NCBI GenBank assembly: GCA_964473355.1
Contig: CAYYOS010000037.1
Location: forward strand, 1 to 18,704
Reading direction: 5' to 3'
From: CAYYOS01 sp964473355
Lineage (GTDB): Bacteria; Pseudomonadota; Gammaproteobacteria; Burkholderiales; REEB80
DNA length: 18,704 nt
Part shown: positions 8,648 through 14,558 of the stretch, piece by piece
Numbering within the stretch: position 1 is the stretch's first letter
Layout: every line of letters starts with the position of its first letter
Position numbers and translations under genes: made by a program
Notes under the pieces: model-generated
The model's database searches: none
The model's input: only the letters and a program-made list of their open reading frames with translations
Told to the model about the DNA's origin: nothing

Positions 8648-8658
8648 TGCCGCGTCGT
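8648..8658 (+). repeat. 11-bp direct repeat, left copy
   Basis: TGCCGCGTCGT occurs here in the gatC upstream region and again at 17256-17266 in the mreB upstream region, in the same orientation. The two copies bracket all the accessory genes and both lie on the island side of the predicted gatC and mreB promoters. It could be a remnant of an insertion event. A chance match of this length between two spacers of about 250 bases is uncommon but possible. Confidence 0.3.
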
Positions 8659-8718
8659 GCAGAACGATATCGGGGTACAGCTAGCCTGAGCAGGAAAGCG
8701 AATCATGCGATAACCCGA

Positions 8719-8735
8719 CAACCCTTTTGGGGTTG
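8719..8735. terminator. Hairpin downstream of the seven-gene operon
   Basis: CAACCC and GGGTTG form a 6-bp stem around a TTTTG loop, about 45 bases past the stop of the last minus-strand island gene. There is no U-run after the stem in the minus direction, so it is a weak intrinsic terminator candidate or an RNA 3'-end stabiliser. Confidence 0.35.
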
Positions 8736-8777
8736 CCCGGACAGGGTAGTGCAGCTATTACCAAATTGTGGGACTAC

Positions 8778-9191
8778 TTAGATGGGCGCATTTTCATAAA
8801 TTTGATCCACCACAACCTCTACCTTGCAGCCCGTCCCACCGCCAAGACAAAAAACTTCGCCTTGTGCAATACGCATTTTTAACTCCACCGTAACAACTAC
8901 GCCCTGGGCTAATGTTCGGTTGCCCTTGCGAAATTCTTTTTGCAACACGTCTCTAAGAGAACTAACATCGATATTGCATTTGGCATTTTTTGATCCTGCT
9001 GCCGAAACATTCTTTACTACGAAAGTGCCCAGCTTGGGTATGGAGACTCGATTGCCTTGGGATGACTCAATCATCGCCTGAGTAATGTATGCACCGCGTG
9101 GTTCAATTTGCTTTTTTGCCGCGGCAGGGGTAATCAAGAACATAAGCGCCATCAAAACTAACGGGTAGGCGAAAAATCGAGCGCAATTCAT
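8778..9191 (-). CDS. Small exported protein of unknown function
   Basis: I do not recognise the family. The 137-residue product begins MNCARFFAYPLVLMALMFLI and has a signal peptide likely cleaved after PAAA, before KKQIEP. The mature part has three cysteines (in NAKCNID, VFCLGG and TGCKVE) and a beta-rich stretch with alternating hydrophobic residues (VVVTVELKMRIAQGEVFCL, then KVEVVVDQI). I chose ATG 9191 over the in-frame GTG 9200 because AAGGAGG sits 8 bases before the ATG, whereas the GTG lies within that ribosome site. It is the last of seven same-strand genes, 70 bases after the Cys-rich gene. The intervening RNA contains a perfect anti-Shine-Dalgarno repeat, suggesting translational control. 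Confidence 0.78.
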   Translation of the reverse strand: MNCARFFAYPLVLMALMFLITPAAAKKQIEPRGAYITQAMIESSQGNRVSIPKLGTFVVKNVSAAGSKNAKCNIDVSSLRDVLQKEFRKGNRTLAQGVVVTVELKMRIAQGEVFCLGGGTGCKVEVVVDQIYENAPI

Positions 9192-9199
9192 GGAAGTCA

Positions 9200-9254
9200 C
9201 CTCCTTGGGATATACGCGTTGTTATAGATCATACCCCGCAAAATAACAAGGAGG
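9200..9254 (-). promoter_or_regulatory. Leader with two mutually exclusive hairpins controlling the RBS of the 137-residue protein
   Basis: In the minus-strand transcript, CCTCCTTG (9254-9247) is perfectly complementary to CAAGGAGG (9207-9200), which is the Shine-Dalgarno sequence of the gene starting at 9191. A second perfect 7-bp pair, TTGTTAT (9249-9243) with ATAACAA (9225-9219), shares three bases with the anti-SD arm, so both stems cannot form together. One fold hides the ribosome site and the other frees it. No known riboswitch class is recognised. Confidence 0.45.
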
Positions 9255-9261
9255 CTAAAAT

Positions 9262-9660
9262 TTAGCGCGGTCGTTCGTATTTCTCTGGCGCCGCTTTTGG
9301 GGGCTTAGGACGAGTACTGCCCGTGGGGTTCGTTGATTCGGTCGGTGAGCCCTTCATTCCCTCGGGGATGGGCCGTCGGGGCTGGGGCGGCCCCAAATGC
9401 GCGTTGTTGGCATCGGAACAACTCTGCGTCCAGCAGTGCATACTGCAGGTCCCATTCTGACAGTTGTAACACCCCCAATTTGACCAGCAGCAAGCATAGC
9501 CGGCGCTGTTTTCCCTGAATTCGCCACCAGATTGGGCGCAAATGCTTTGGAATTCGGCTTTACTAATGTCCTGCTGTACCGGCTGCTGGCCAAAACAAGG
9601 TGCGACGACCAGTAGCGACAGGAAGAAAAGCTTGCATAAGATCCTCGCGTGCATACCCAT
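9262..9660 (-). CDS. Exported cysteine-rich protein with Pro-rich tail
   Basis: A 132-residue protein that I cannot assign to a named family. A signal peptide covers about 1-24 (hydrophobic LFFLSLLVVAP, then CFG before QQPVQQ). The mature region has eight cysteines within residues 41-81 (41, 57, 58, 64, 67, 72, 76, 81), spaced as CC, GCYNC, GTC, MHC, QSC, plus one His. That density suggests a small disulfide-knotted or metal-binding domain. From about residue 88 the tail is Pro/Arg/Lys/Ser-rich and probably disordered, ending in EKYERPR. The ATG at 9660 has GGAG six bases upstream. Its position after a thioredoxin and an MBL-fold hydrolase fits a thiol-redox or metal-handling theme, but this is inference. 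Confidence 0.75.
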   Translation of the reverse strand: MGMHARILCKLFFLSLLVVAPCFGQQPVQQDISKAEFQSICAQSGGEFRENSAGYACCWSNWGCYNCQNGTCSMHCWTQSCSDANNAHLGPPQPRRPIPEGMKGSPTESTNPTGSTRPKPPKAAPEKYERPR

Positions 9661-9677
9661 TTAGTTCTCCTTTGTCA

Positions 9678-9698
9678 CCCGCACGGCGCCATAGCGGG
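9678..9698 (-). other. Intercistronic hairpin before the Cys-rich gene
   Basis: CCCGC and GCGGG form a 5-bp stem around an 11-base GC-rich loop containing the palindrome GGCGCC. It lies in the 87-base gap between the MBL gene and the Cys-rich gene, just upstream of the AAAGGAG ribosome site. It could tune message stability or translation. No U-run follows, so it is not a clear terminator. Confidence 0.3.
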
Positions 9699-9747
9699 CG
9701 TAACGTGTTAGAGCCAATAAGCGACACCCAGTCTTCGTTGCCTCTCT

Positions 9748-10665
9748 TTAAAAATTAGCCGCTTCAACCTCCAAGAAAACGCGATTGATGTTAGCGCCCA
9801 TTTCATCAAATCGTTTTAATTTCTGCCATTGAGAAAGATCTAAAGTTTTGCGGATTTCGCTATCCGATAACCCTTTTTTATAGCCAGCTTCAACGCCTGC
9901 GTATAGGGTCACCATGCGTTTGTGCATCGCCGCCACATCGGCTTTGTTCATAAGGGGGCCGTGCCCGGGGACCGCGGTTTGGAAATCCATCGCCTGTACT
10001 TTTTGCAGCGTCTCCACCCAAGTTTTTACATGCCCTTCACGAAAATTTGGTGTTACCTGATTTACGAGCACGTCGCCTCCAATCAGCACCTTGTCGTCCG
10101 GCAAATAAACCAACAGATCGTCAGGGGTATGCGAGCCTTTGGGCACCCATAGGACAAATTTAACCCCCTGCATGGTTTTCTCCGTTTTGGTATCTTCTTT
10201 GAACGTTAAGGTGGCGGGTATCGGTTTGGTGTTCGGAAATTTCCGTTGCGTCATTTGCTCGACCAGCGCGACAGCGTCTTGGCCGCTCTTAGTCACGATC
10301 TCTTTACATTGTTCTGAGCTGATAATCTCCGCTTTCGGAAACGCGCTATTTCCTAAATAGTGATCGCCATGGTGGTGGGTGTTAATGACGTGGGTGACGG
10401 GCTTAGGTGTTATTTTGGCGATCGCCTGCGCAAGGTGCGCGCCGATTTCATCGCTAAAGCCCGTATCCACCACAATAACGCCCTGGTCGCCAATAATAAC
10501 GGTGCTATTTACCATGTAGCCTTGATTGGTTTTGTTGGGTAGTTCTTGCGGCCCAATCAAAGCGTAAACGCGTTCATTAATTTTAACCACCTGAGGCTGG
10601 GGTAAGGCGGCGCGAGCGTCGTGCACAAACCAGAGCATCAGCACAGCAAGTAAGATACGGTTCAT
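9748..10665 (-). CDS. Exported metallo-beta-lactamase-fold hydrolase (SoxH-like)
   Basis: A 305-residue protein with a signal peptide (MNRILLAVLMLWFVHDARA, cleavage near ARA-ALPQ), so it is probably periplasmic. The zinc motif is complete: H97-x-H99-x-D101-H102 in THHHGDH, H179 in GSHTPDD, D198 in GGDVLV and H235 in PGHG. The layout VKINERVYALIG, then GVIVVDTGFS, resembles the SoxH / quinoprotein-relay zinc metallohydrolase group, whose substrates are poorly known. It also resembles exported class B-like enzymes, so the exact activity is open. The start is ATG 10665 with AAAGGA upstream; an 11-codon extension to 10698 lacks a ribosome site. The thioredoxin gene ends 32 bases before it on the same strand, so coexpression is very likely. 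Confidence 0.85.
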   Translation of the reverse strand: MNRILLAVLMLWFVHDARAALPQPQVVKINERVYALIGPQELPNKTNQGYMVNSTVIIGDQGVIVVDTGFSDEIGAHLAQAIAKITPKPVTHVINTHHHGDHYLGNSAFPKAEIISSEQCKEIVTKSGQDAVALVEQMTQRKFPNTKPIPATLTFKEDTKTEKTMQGVKFVLWVPKGSHTPDDLLVYLPDDKVLIGGDVLVNQVTPNFREGHVKTWVETLQKVQAMDFQTAVPGHGPLMNKADVAAMHKRMVTLYAGVEAGYKKGLSDSEIRKTLDLSQWQKLKRFDEMGANINRVFLEVEAANF

Positions 10666-10697
10666 GTTGGTTCCTTTCGCAAAATTGAGGGCGCGCA

Positions 10698-11048
10698 TTA
10701 TAGGTGCTCCCCCAGCTCACTCACAATCTGATCATAGGTATATTCCCCCGCGCCTAATCGCAATACCTCTACATTATTTTTTAGCAGCACCAAGGTAGGT
10801 ATGCTACGTACATTAAAGCGCCGCGATATTTCGTTCTGCAAGTCGACGTTGACTTTGGCTACGGTGAGTTGATCGGTGAAATTCTCATTCAGCTTTTTAA
10901 TTGTTGGCTCCAATCCACGGCATGGCTTGCACCAGGGTGCCCAGAAATCCAATAGCACGGGCATATTGGTATCTAAAGTTTGATTGGCATTTTCGCTGGT
11001 TAACGCCATGACGTTTTTGCTCACCACTTCTTGCCGCGTTTGTTCCAT
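10698..11048 (-). CDS. Cytosolic thioredoxin-family protein (WCKPC)
   Basis: A 116-residue single-domain thioredoxin. The sequence LLDFWAPWCKPCRGLEP carries the redox-active pair C40 and C43, with Lys in place of the Gly of the classical WCGPC motif. The cis-proline is in RSIPTLVLL. There is no signal peptide, so it acts in the cytoplasm, reducing disulfides or carrying sulfane sulfur. I chose ATG 11048, which has GGAGG five bases upstream; the TTG at 11060 lies before that ribosome site. The gene sits between the DUF2938 membrane protein and the exported MBL hydrolase. A locus-specific thioredoxin suggests a dedicated thiol substrate, possibly the NadA-like Fe-S protein or a product of the system. 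Confidence 0.93.
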   Translation of the reverse strand: MEQTRQEVVSKNVMALTSENANQTLDTNMPVLLDFWAPWCKPCRGLEPTIKKLNENFTDQLTVAKVNVDLQNEISRRFNVRSIPTLVLLKNNVEVLRLGAGEYTYDQIVSELGEHL

Positions 11049-11087
11049 TCGTTCCTCCAAGTGAAATAATTCAACTGTAAAAGTGAT

Positions 11088-11582
11088 TTAGGTTGTAGAT
11101 ACCAGAACCAGCCCTATGCCAGCCCCATAGAATGTATGTGACACCAAGCTGGTCAAAATGGGGCGCGCCGCCTTCGGCATTCTTGCCCCAAACCATCCTT
11201 TGCCGAACGCGGGATACACCATAAACCAAGGTAAAACCGATGTGGCCAAACCAAAGAATATGGCATGAATAAGTTGGCTGTTGTGCAAGGGCAAGCCGAA
11301 CATCAGCAGCACGATGGGATACATTAGCGCTACTAATCCGCCGGTTAAGTAGTGAAATATCCAGCCAGCCGCGACTTCGTTGCGGTAACCTTTGGCATGG
11401 TGAATGTCCGAGTGGACAAACTTGCCATTCCACATTCCTAAGGCCCAGCGACCCAGCATGTCCATTTTTACACCGCCAATTAAATGGAGTTTATGACCGA
11501 TGTGCTTAATGGCATCCATCGCGAAGGTGCCCGCCAAACCGCCGAGGAATGCCAGCAGGAAAAAACCCGGTAACGTATTCAT
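11088..11582 (-). CDS. DUF2938-family membrane protein
   Basis: A 164-residue inner-membrane protein with about four hydrophobic segments (LPGFFLLAFLGGLAGTFAMD; the stretch from IFHYLTGGLVALMYPIVLL; IHAIFFGLATSVLPWFMVYP; and the C-terminal YGAGIGLVLVS). The pattern of a GT-MD motif near the start, then LGRWALGMWNGKFVHSDI, GW-x-HY-x-x-G and YPAFGKGWFGARMP matches DUF2938 as I know it. No function is established for that family. Conserved His residues (HSDIHH, HY, SHTFYG) could bind metal or heme, but this is speculation. ATG 11582 has AAGGA at good spacing. It begins 23 bases after the TauE/SafE gene, consistent with one operon. Confidence 0.8.
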   Translation of the reverse strand: MNTLPGFFLLAFLGGLAGTFAMDAIKHIGHKLHLIGGVKMDMLGRWALGMWNGKFVHSDIHHAKGYRNEVAAGWIFHYLTGGLVALMYPIVLLMFGLPLHNSQLIHAIFFGLATSVLPWFMVYPAFGKGWFGARMPKAARPILTSLVSHTFYGAGIGLVLVSTT

Positions 11583-11605
11583 GCGCTTGTCCTTATCGTT
11601 TTGCG

Positions 11606-12433
11606 TTAAAAGAAAATAAACTTGGCGCCCATGACGAACATCGTGAGCGACAAAATACTAATGAGTGTTGCTTGCGACATGCGCATGGCTAATTTAGCGC
11701 CCAGGGGTGCTGCTAACAACGCGCAGGGAATAAGCAAAGCTATGGCAGGTAGATACACCCAGCCCAAGCTCGGCGATACCGTCTCGGAGTTGCCGTAGCC
11801 TGAGATGATGTAGCCCGCCGCCCCGTAAATGGAGATGACCACCGTGGTGCCAACACCCGTGGCAATCGCCCGCTTCATATCTGACTTTGCCAATAAGGCA
11901 ATGGCGGGCGCTATTACCCCACCGCCGCCAATGCCAAACACCGATACCAAGAACCCCACCAGCCCCCCAATAACAAACAACGCGGACTGATTAAGCACGG
12001 TATATCGGGGTGCCGCGCCTGTGTAGGCCTGCCCCCATTTAAAATGTTTAGAGGCCAACATATAGAGGCCCATCACCCAAATAAATATGCCAAACGCGAA
12101 ACGCACGCTCGCATCGTCCGCATGCGTTAAGGTTTTGATACCCGCGTACACGCCAACGACAGCGCCCAGGCTAATAATGGCGGCCAGCCGATAGTCGATC
12201 ATTAATTTCCGCGCATACGCCGAGGTCGCCGAACTACTGGAAACCAAGACAAAGGCCACGCTGGTTGCAACCGCCGTGGTAAAGGCGGCGTGAGAGGGCA
12301 CGCCGACCGCCAAGAGCGCATGATAAATCGCCGGCACCACGATAAATGCTCCGCCCAAGCTCACGAGCCCCGTTAAGAAACCGGCGAGCAACCCACTACC
12401 GGCAATAATGAAAATGCTGGTGGCGCTAATCAC
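11606..12433 (-). CDS. TauE/SafE-family permease
   Basis: A 275-residue polytopic membrane protein with about eight predicted helices in two halves. Each half carries the glycine-rich family signature: GLVSLGGAFIVVPAIYHALL near the N-terminus and FGIGGGGVIAPAIALLAKSD in the middle. TauE/SafE proteins are proposed exporters of sulfite, sulfoacetate and other C-S compounds; related members move other organic anions, so the substrate here is not fixed. I chose GTG 12433, which has AGAGGA six bases upstream; the ORF extends to GTG 12448, but that would put the ribosome site inside the gene. It lies between the NadA-like gene (54-base gap) and the DUF2938 gene. With a thioredoxin and SoxW-like proteins nearby, a sulfur-compound exporter is a reasonable guess. 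Confidence 0.88.
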   Translation of the reverse strand: MISATSIFIIAGSGLLAGFLTGLVSLGGAFIVVPAIYHALLAVGVPSHAAFTTAVATSVAFVLVSSSSATSAYARKLMIDYRLAAIISLGAVVGVYAGIKTLTHADDASVRFAFGIFIWVMGLYMLASKHFKWGQAYTGAAPRYTVLNQSALFVIGGLVGFLVSVFGIGGGGVIAPAIALLAKSDMKRAIATGVGTTVVISIYGAAGYIISGYGNSETVSPSLGWVYLPAIALLIPCALLAAPLGAKLAMRMSQATLISILSLTMFVMGAKFIFF

Positions 12434-12487
12434 TGTATTTCCTCTCACGGTGAACTAGGCGAGCCTCACAGAACATGGATTGCGCCA

Positions 12488-13516
12488 TTAATTTTCCACC
12501 ATGCGATACATGTTATCCATCGCGCGACGGGCTTTCTCGGCGATTTCGGGCAGCAATTGAATGATTTCCCCTTGCTCATCGTTGCCGCGCATAATCGCCA
12601 GCGCGTTGCTGAGATTGATGCTTTTCATATAGGGGCACAGGGCGCAGGTGCCAATGAATTTCTTGCTTGGATATTGAGCGCGCATGGTGTCCGCCAAGCC
12701 ACACTCAGTTACCAGGAAAAAGCTTTCGGCTTCCGGGTGATGTTTAACGTATTCCATCATGGAGTGCGTGCCGCCATGCATATGCCCATGTTGAATGACT
12801 TTGGGATCACATTCCGAATGAAAAAGGATGTGTGTATCGGGGTGGTGTTTTTTAAAGTGAACGATGCGATCTACCGTGTACTCCTCGTGGACAATGCATT
12901 TTCCTTCCCAGCCAATAATTTCTTTATCGGGAAATTCTTGTTTTAAATTGGTGGCGACCGCTTTATCCGGATAAAACAAAATTTGTTTGTTAGGTAGCTT
13001 GCCTATGAGCTCGCGCGCGTTTTTCGACGTGACGACATAGTCGGATTCCGCTTTCACTGCAGCGGAAGAATTAATATAGGTGATCGCTACCGCCTCAGGG
13101 TACTTCGCCCGCAATTGACGGACGTCTGCTGCGGTGATGCCGTCCGCGATGGAACATCCGGCCTCGATGTTGGGCAGCAGCACCGTTGCATTGGGGTTCA
13201 CCAACTTAACGGCTTCAGCCAGGGGCTTTATGGCGCACACTAGAATGGTTTTCTTGTCGGTTTTGCGCGCTGTTTCTATGAGCAAGGAGGCATCACCCAC
13301 GACATCGGCGATGCCATGAATTAGGTCCGCGGTCATAAAATGATGGCATAACACCAGCGCGTCCAATTTTTCTTTCATGAGTTTAATTTGTGCCACTATC
13401 GGAGCCAGCTCGAAACAATCTTCCAACTCATATCCCGCTGGACTTAATTTTCTATAGAGCGAGTACGCCTCTTCCTCGAACACAACGCTTTCTCCGACAT
13501 TTGTTTCAGTATCCAT
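12488..13516 (-). CDS. Divergent NadA-family (quinolinate synthase-like) [4Fe-4S] protein
   Basis: A 342-residue protein clearly homologous to quinolinate synthase NadA, which condenses iminoaspartate with dihydroxyacetone phosphate. The three cluster cysteines are present: C121 (EAGCSIAD), C207 (WEGKCIVHEEY) and C294 (CALCPYMK). So are YINSSAAVKAESDYVVTS and the PDK motif. However, the usual AHYY/AHNYQ motif reads CHHFM (F60 in place of the catalytic Tyr), GVRFM-ET reads AIKPLAEA, and GSTS reads GTHS. I therefore do not assign the symbol nadA. No nadB or nadC is near; instead it heads an operon of redox and sulfur-type genes. ATG 13516 is preferred, with AAAGGG upstream. It may be a true but divergent quinolinate synthase or, more likely, a paralogue with a changed role. 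Confidence 0.85.
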   Translation of the reverse strand: MDTETNVGESVVFEEEAYSLYRKLSPAGYELEDCFELAPIVAQIKLMKEKLDALVLCHHFMTADLIHGIADVVGDASLLIETARKTDKKTILVCAIKPLAEAVKLVNPNATVLLPNIEAGCSIADGITAADVRQLRAKYPEAVAITYINSSAAVKAESDYVVTSKNARELIGKLPNKQILFYPDKAVATNLKQEFPDKEIIGWEGKCIVHEEYTVDRIVHFKKHHPDTHILFHSECDPKVIQHGHMHGGTHSMMEYVKHHPEAESFFLVTECGLADTMRAQYPSKKFIGTCALCPYMKSINLSNALAIMRGNDEQGEIIQLLPEIAEKARRAMDNMYRMVEN

Positions 13517-13889
13517 GGTCGTCCCTTTTCGCATCGTTATAGAACTTTTTTGTTTGCCCTAGCCGCAGCCGCATGACGGGCGCTCAAAAAAGATGTGGTA
13601 ACCGTTTCGAGAACATGAAGGATGTCTTGCTGACGTCGCTCATGACCCAACTTCAAATGAAGTTAGCGAACGATACTTAGAAAAAATTAGTTTGAAAATA
13701 GACCAAAAGCCTAGTCCATAAGTAATAGGTAAATGCGCGGAGAACTATATCTGACGCGGGTTGCAGCCCGTATGTTATTGACGCAAATAGACCCCCTACC
13801 CCGCAATAAACACTTGCGGAGAGGTGGGCAGAGCGCGAGAAAAACTAGTTCATCCTAGGCACAGCACATTCGTCATAAGCGCAGTAAAC
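13517..13889. other. 373-base spacer upstream of the NadA-like operon
   Basis: There is no credible coding region here. It holds the upstream region of the seven-gene operon and the downstream region of the DUF4142 gene. Visible structure: a perfect dyad AACTTC-AAAT-GAAGTT at 13649-13664 and a stem CCGCAA-N7-TTGCGG at 13801-13819, plus a CATAAG/CTTATG pair just past the DUF4142 stop. The stretch 13680-13735 is AT-rich and is the likeliest place for the operon promoter, but I see no convincing -35/-10 pair. Confidence 0.55.
13649..13664. promoter_or_regulatory. Perfect dyad, possible operator of the NadA-like operon
   Basis: AACTTC-AAAT-GAAGTT is a perfect 6+6 inverted repeat about 135 bases upstream of the first operon gene, just downstream of an AT-rich stretch that may hold the promoter. 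It could be a transcription-factor site or an RNA hairpin in the leader. Its spacing is unlike the usual LysR T-N11-A dyad. Confidence 0.35.
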
Positions 13890-14417
13890 TTATGGTGTTA
13901 CACCCAATTTCGCTGCCGCGGATTTAGTCGCTGCCAGATGATGCTCAAAGCCCGGTAGCACTTTATTTACCAAAGCTTTAAGCTGTTCATTTTTTATTGC
14001 AGGCAAGAGCGTGCCCTTAATTGCATCGATGACTGATTGATGAAATGCAATTTCGTGCTGCAGGTAAGCCTTATCGAATTCTGGCCCAGATTTCGACTTT
14101 AATATCGCTAAAGCTTTTTCTTGATTGGCAACACTCGTGTCGTTTGCCGGTGGCGTGGGGGTGATGCCCAATTTCTTCGCTAGGTCGCGACCCATCTGCA
14201 ACACCGCCTCGTGGTCGGTCGCAACCATTCGGCCTAAAGCGCGAACTTCCTCACTATGGCCTTTTTGCGCACCGATTTTTCCGGTAGCGATGTCCGCCGC
14301 GTTGGCCTGGTCGAATATAGCAATAATCGTGGCATCATCCAGAGCGGCGCCTATGGCCGAGCCGGACAAAACGAAGCTGATAACTACCGCACCTGTGAGT
14401 TTGTTAAGTAATGTCAT
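13890..14417 (-). CDS. Exported DUF4142 protein
   Basis: A 175-residue protein with a signal peptide (MTLLNKLTGAVVISFVLSG, cleavage near IGAA-LDD), followed by an all-helical DUF4142 domain of about 150 residues. Recognisable are IIAIFDQANAADIATGKIG, the VRALGRMVATDHEAV helix, and the C-terminal pattern with LQHEIAFHQSVIDAI and FEHHLAATKSAAAKL. DUF4142 is related to ferritin-like four-helix bundles; His and Glu residues occur on the helices (TDHEAV, QHEIAFH, FEHHL), but metal binding is not shown. I chose ATG 14417, which has AAGGAG at good spacing; 24 upstream in-frame codons lack a ribosome site. It is divergent from the LysR gene, which often means control by that regulator. Confidence 0.85.
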   Translation of the reverse strand: MTLLNKLTGAVVISFVLSGSAIGAALDDATIIAIFDQANAADIATGKIGAQKGHSEEVRALGRMVATDHEAVLQMGRDLAKKLGITPTPPANDTSVANQEKALAILKSKSGPEFDKAYLQHEIAFHQSVIDAIKGTLLPAIKNEQLKALVNKVLPGFEHHLAATKSAAAKLGVTP

Positions 14418-14445
14418 TTTAGATCTCCTTGAGATTGCAATGGTT

Positions 14446-14472
14446 ATCCGCAGCAAGGACTTTCCTGCGGAT
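14446..14472. promoter_or_regulatory. Inverted repeat ATCCGCAG-N11-CTGCGGAT in the divergent promoter region
   Basis: A perfect 8+8 inverted repeat with an 11-base spacer lies in the 141 bases between the divergent DUF4142 and LysR genes, about 30 bases upstream of the DUF4142 start. It may be an operator for the adjacent LysR regulator or a hairpin in the DUF4142 leader. Confidence 0.45.
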
Positions 14473-14527
14473 GAGCTTATGTTAGCCAATCGTATATATT
14501 TTAGAACTGGCTATGATAAAATACGTT

Positions 14528-14544
14528 TATAGCTATTAACTATA
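14528..14544. promoter_or_regulatory. Dyad TATAG-N7-CTATA upstream of the LysR gene
   Basis: A 5+5 inverted repeat with a 7-base spacer ends about 15 bases before the LysR start, in an AT-rich stretch. LysR proteins often repress their own genes from dyads near the promoter, so this is a candidate autoregulatory site, but short AT-rich dyads arise easily by chance. Confidence 0.3.
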
Positions 14545-14558
14545 TATCGGGAAGCCGC

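Noticed and set aside
8464..8721. Minus-strand frame of 85 codons upstream of gatC
   Set aside because: It overlaps the gatC start in another frame, has no ribosome site, encodes a low-information Cys/His/Arg mix, and lies across the gatC promoter.
9247..9254. Shine-Dalgarno-like CAAGGAGG on the plus strand
   Set aside because: No plus-strand open frame follows; it is better explained as the complement of the anti-SD arm in the minus-strand leader.
9305..9593. Alternative minus- and plus-strand frames across the Cys-rich gene
   Set aside because: They lack signal peptides and ribosome sites and are explained as shadows of the 132-residue gene, which has both.
13801..13819. CCGCAA-N7-TTGCGG hairpin as a terminator for the DUF4142 gene
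   Set aside because: It lies about 70 bases past the stop and has no U-run in either direction; kept only as a note in the spacer.
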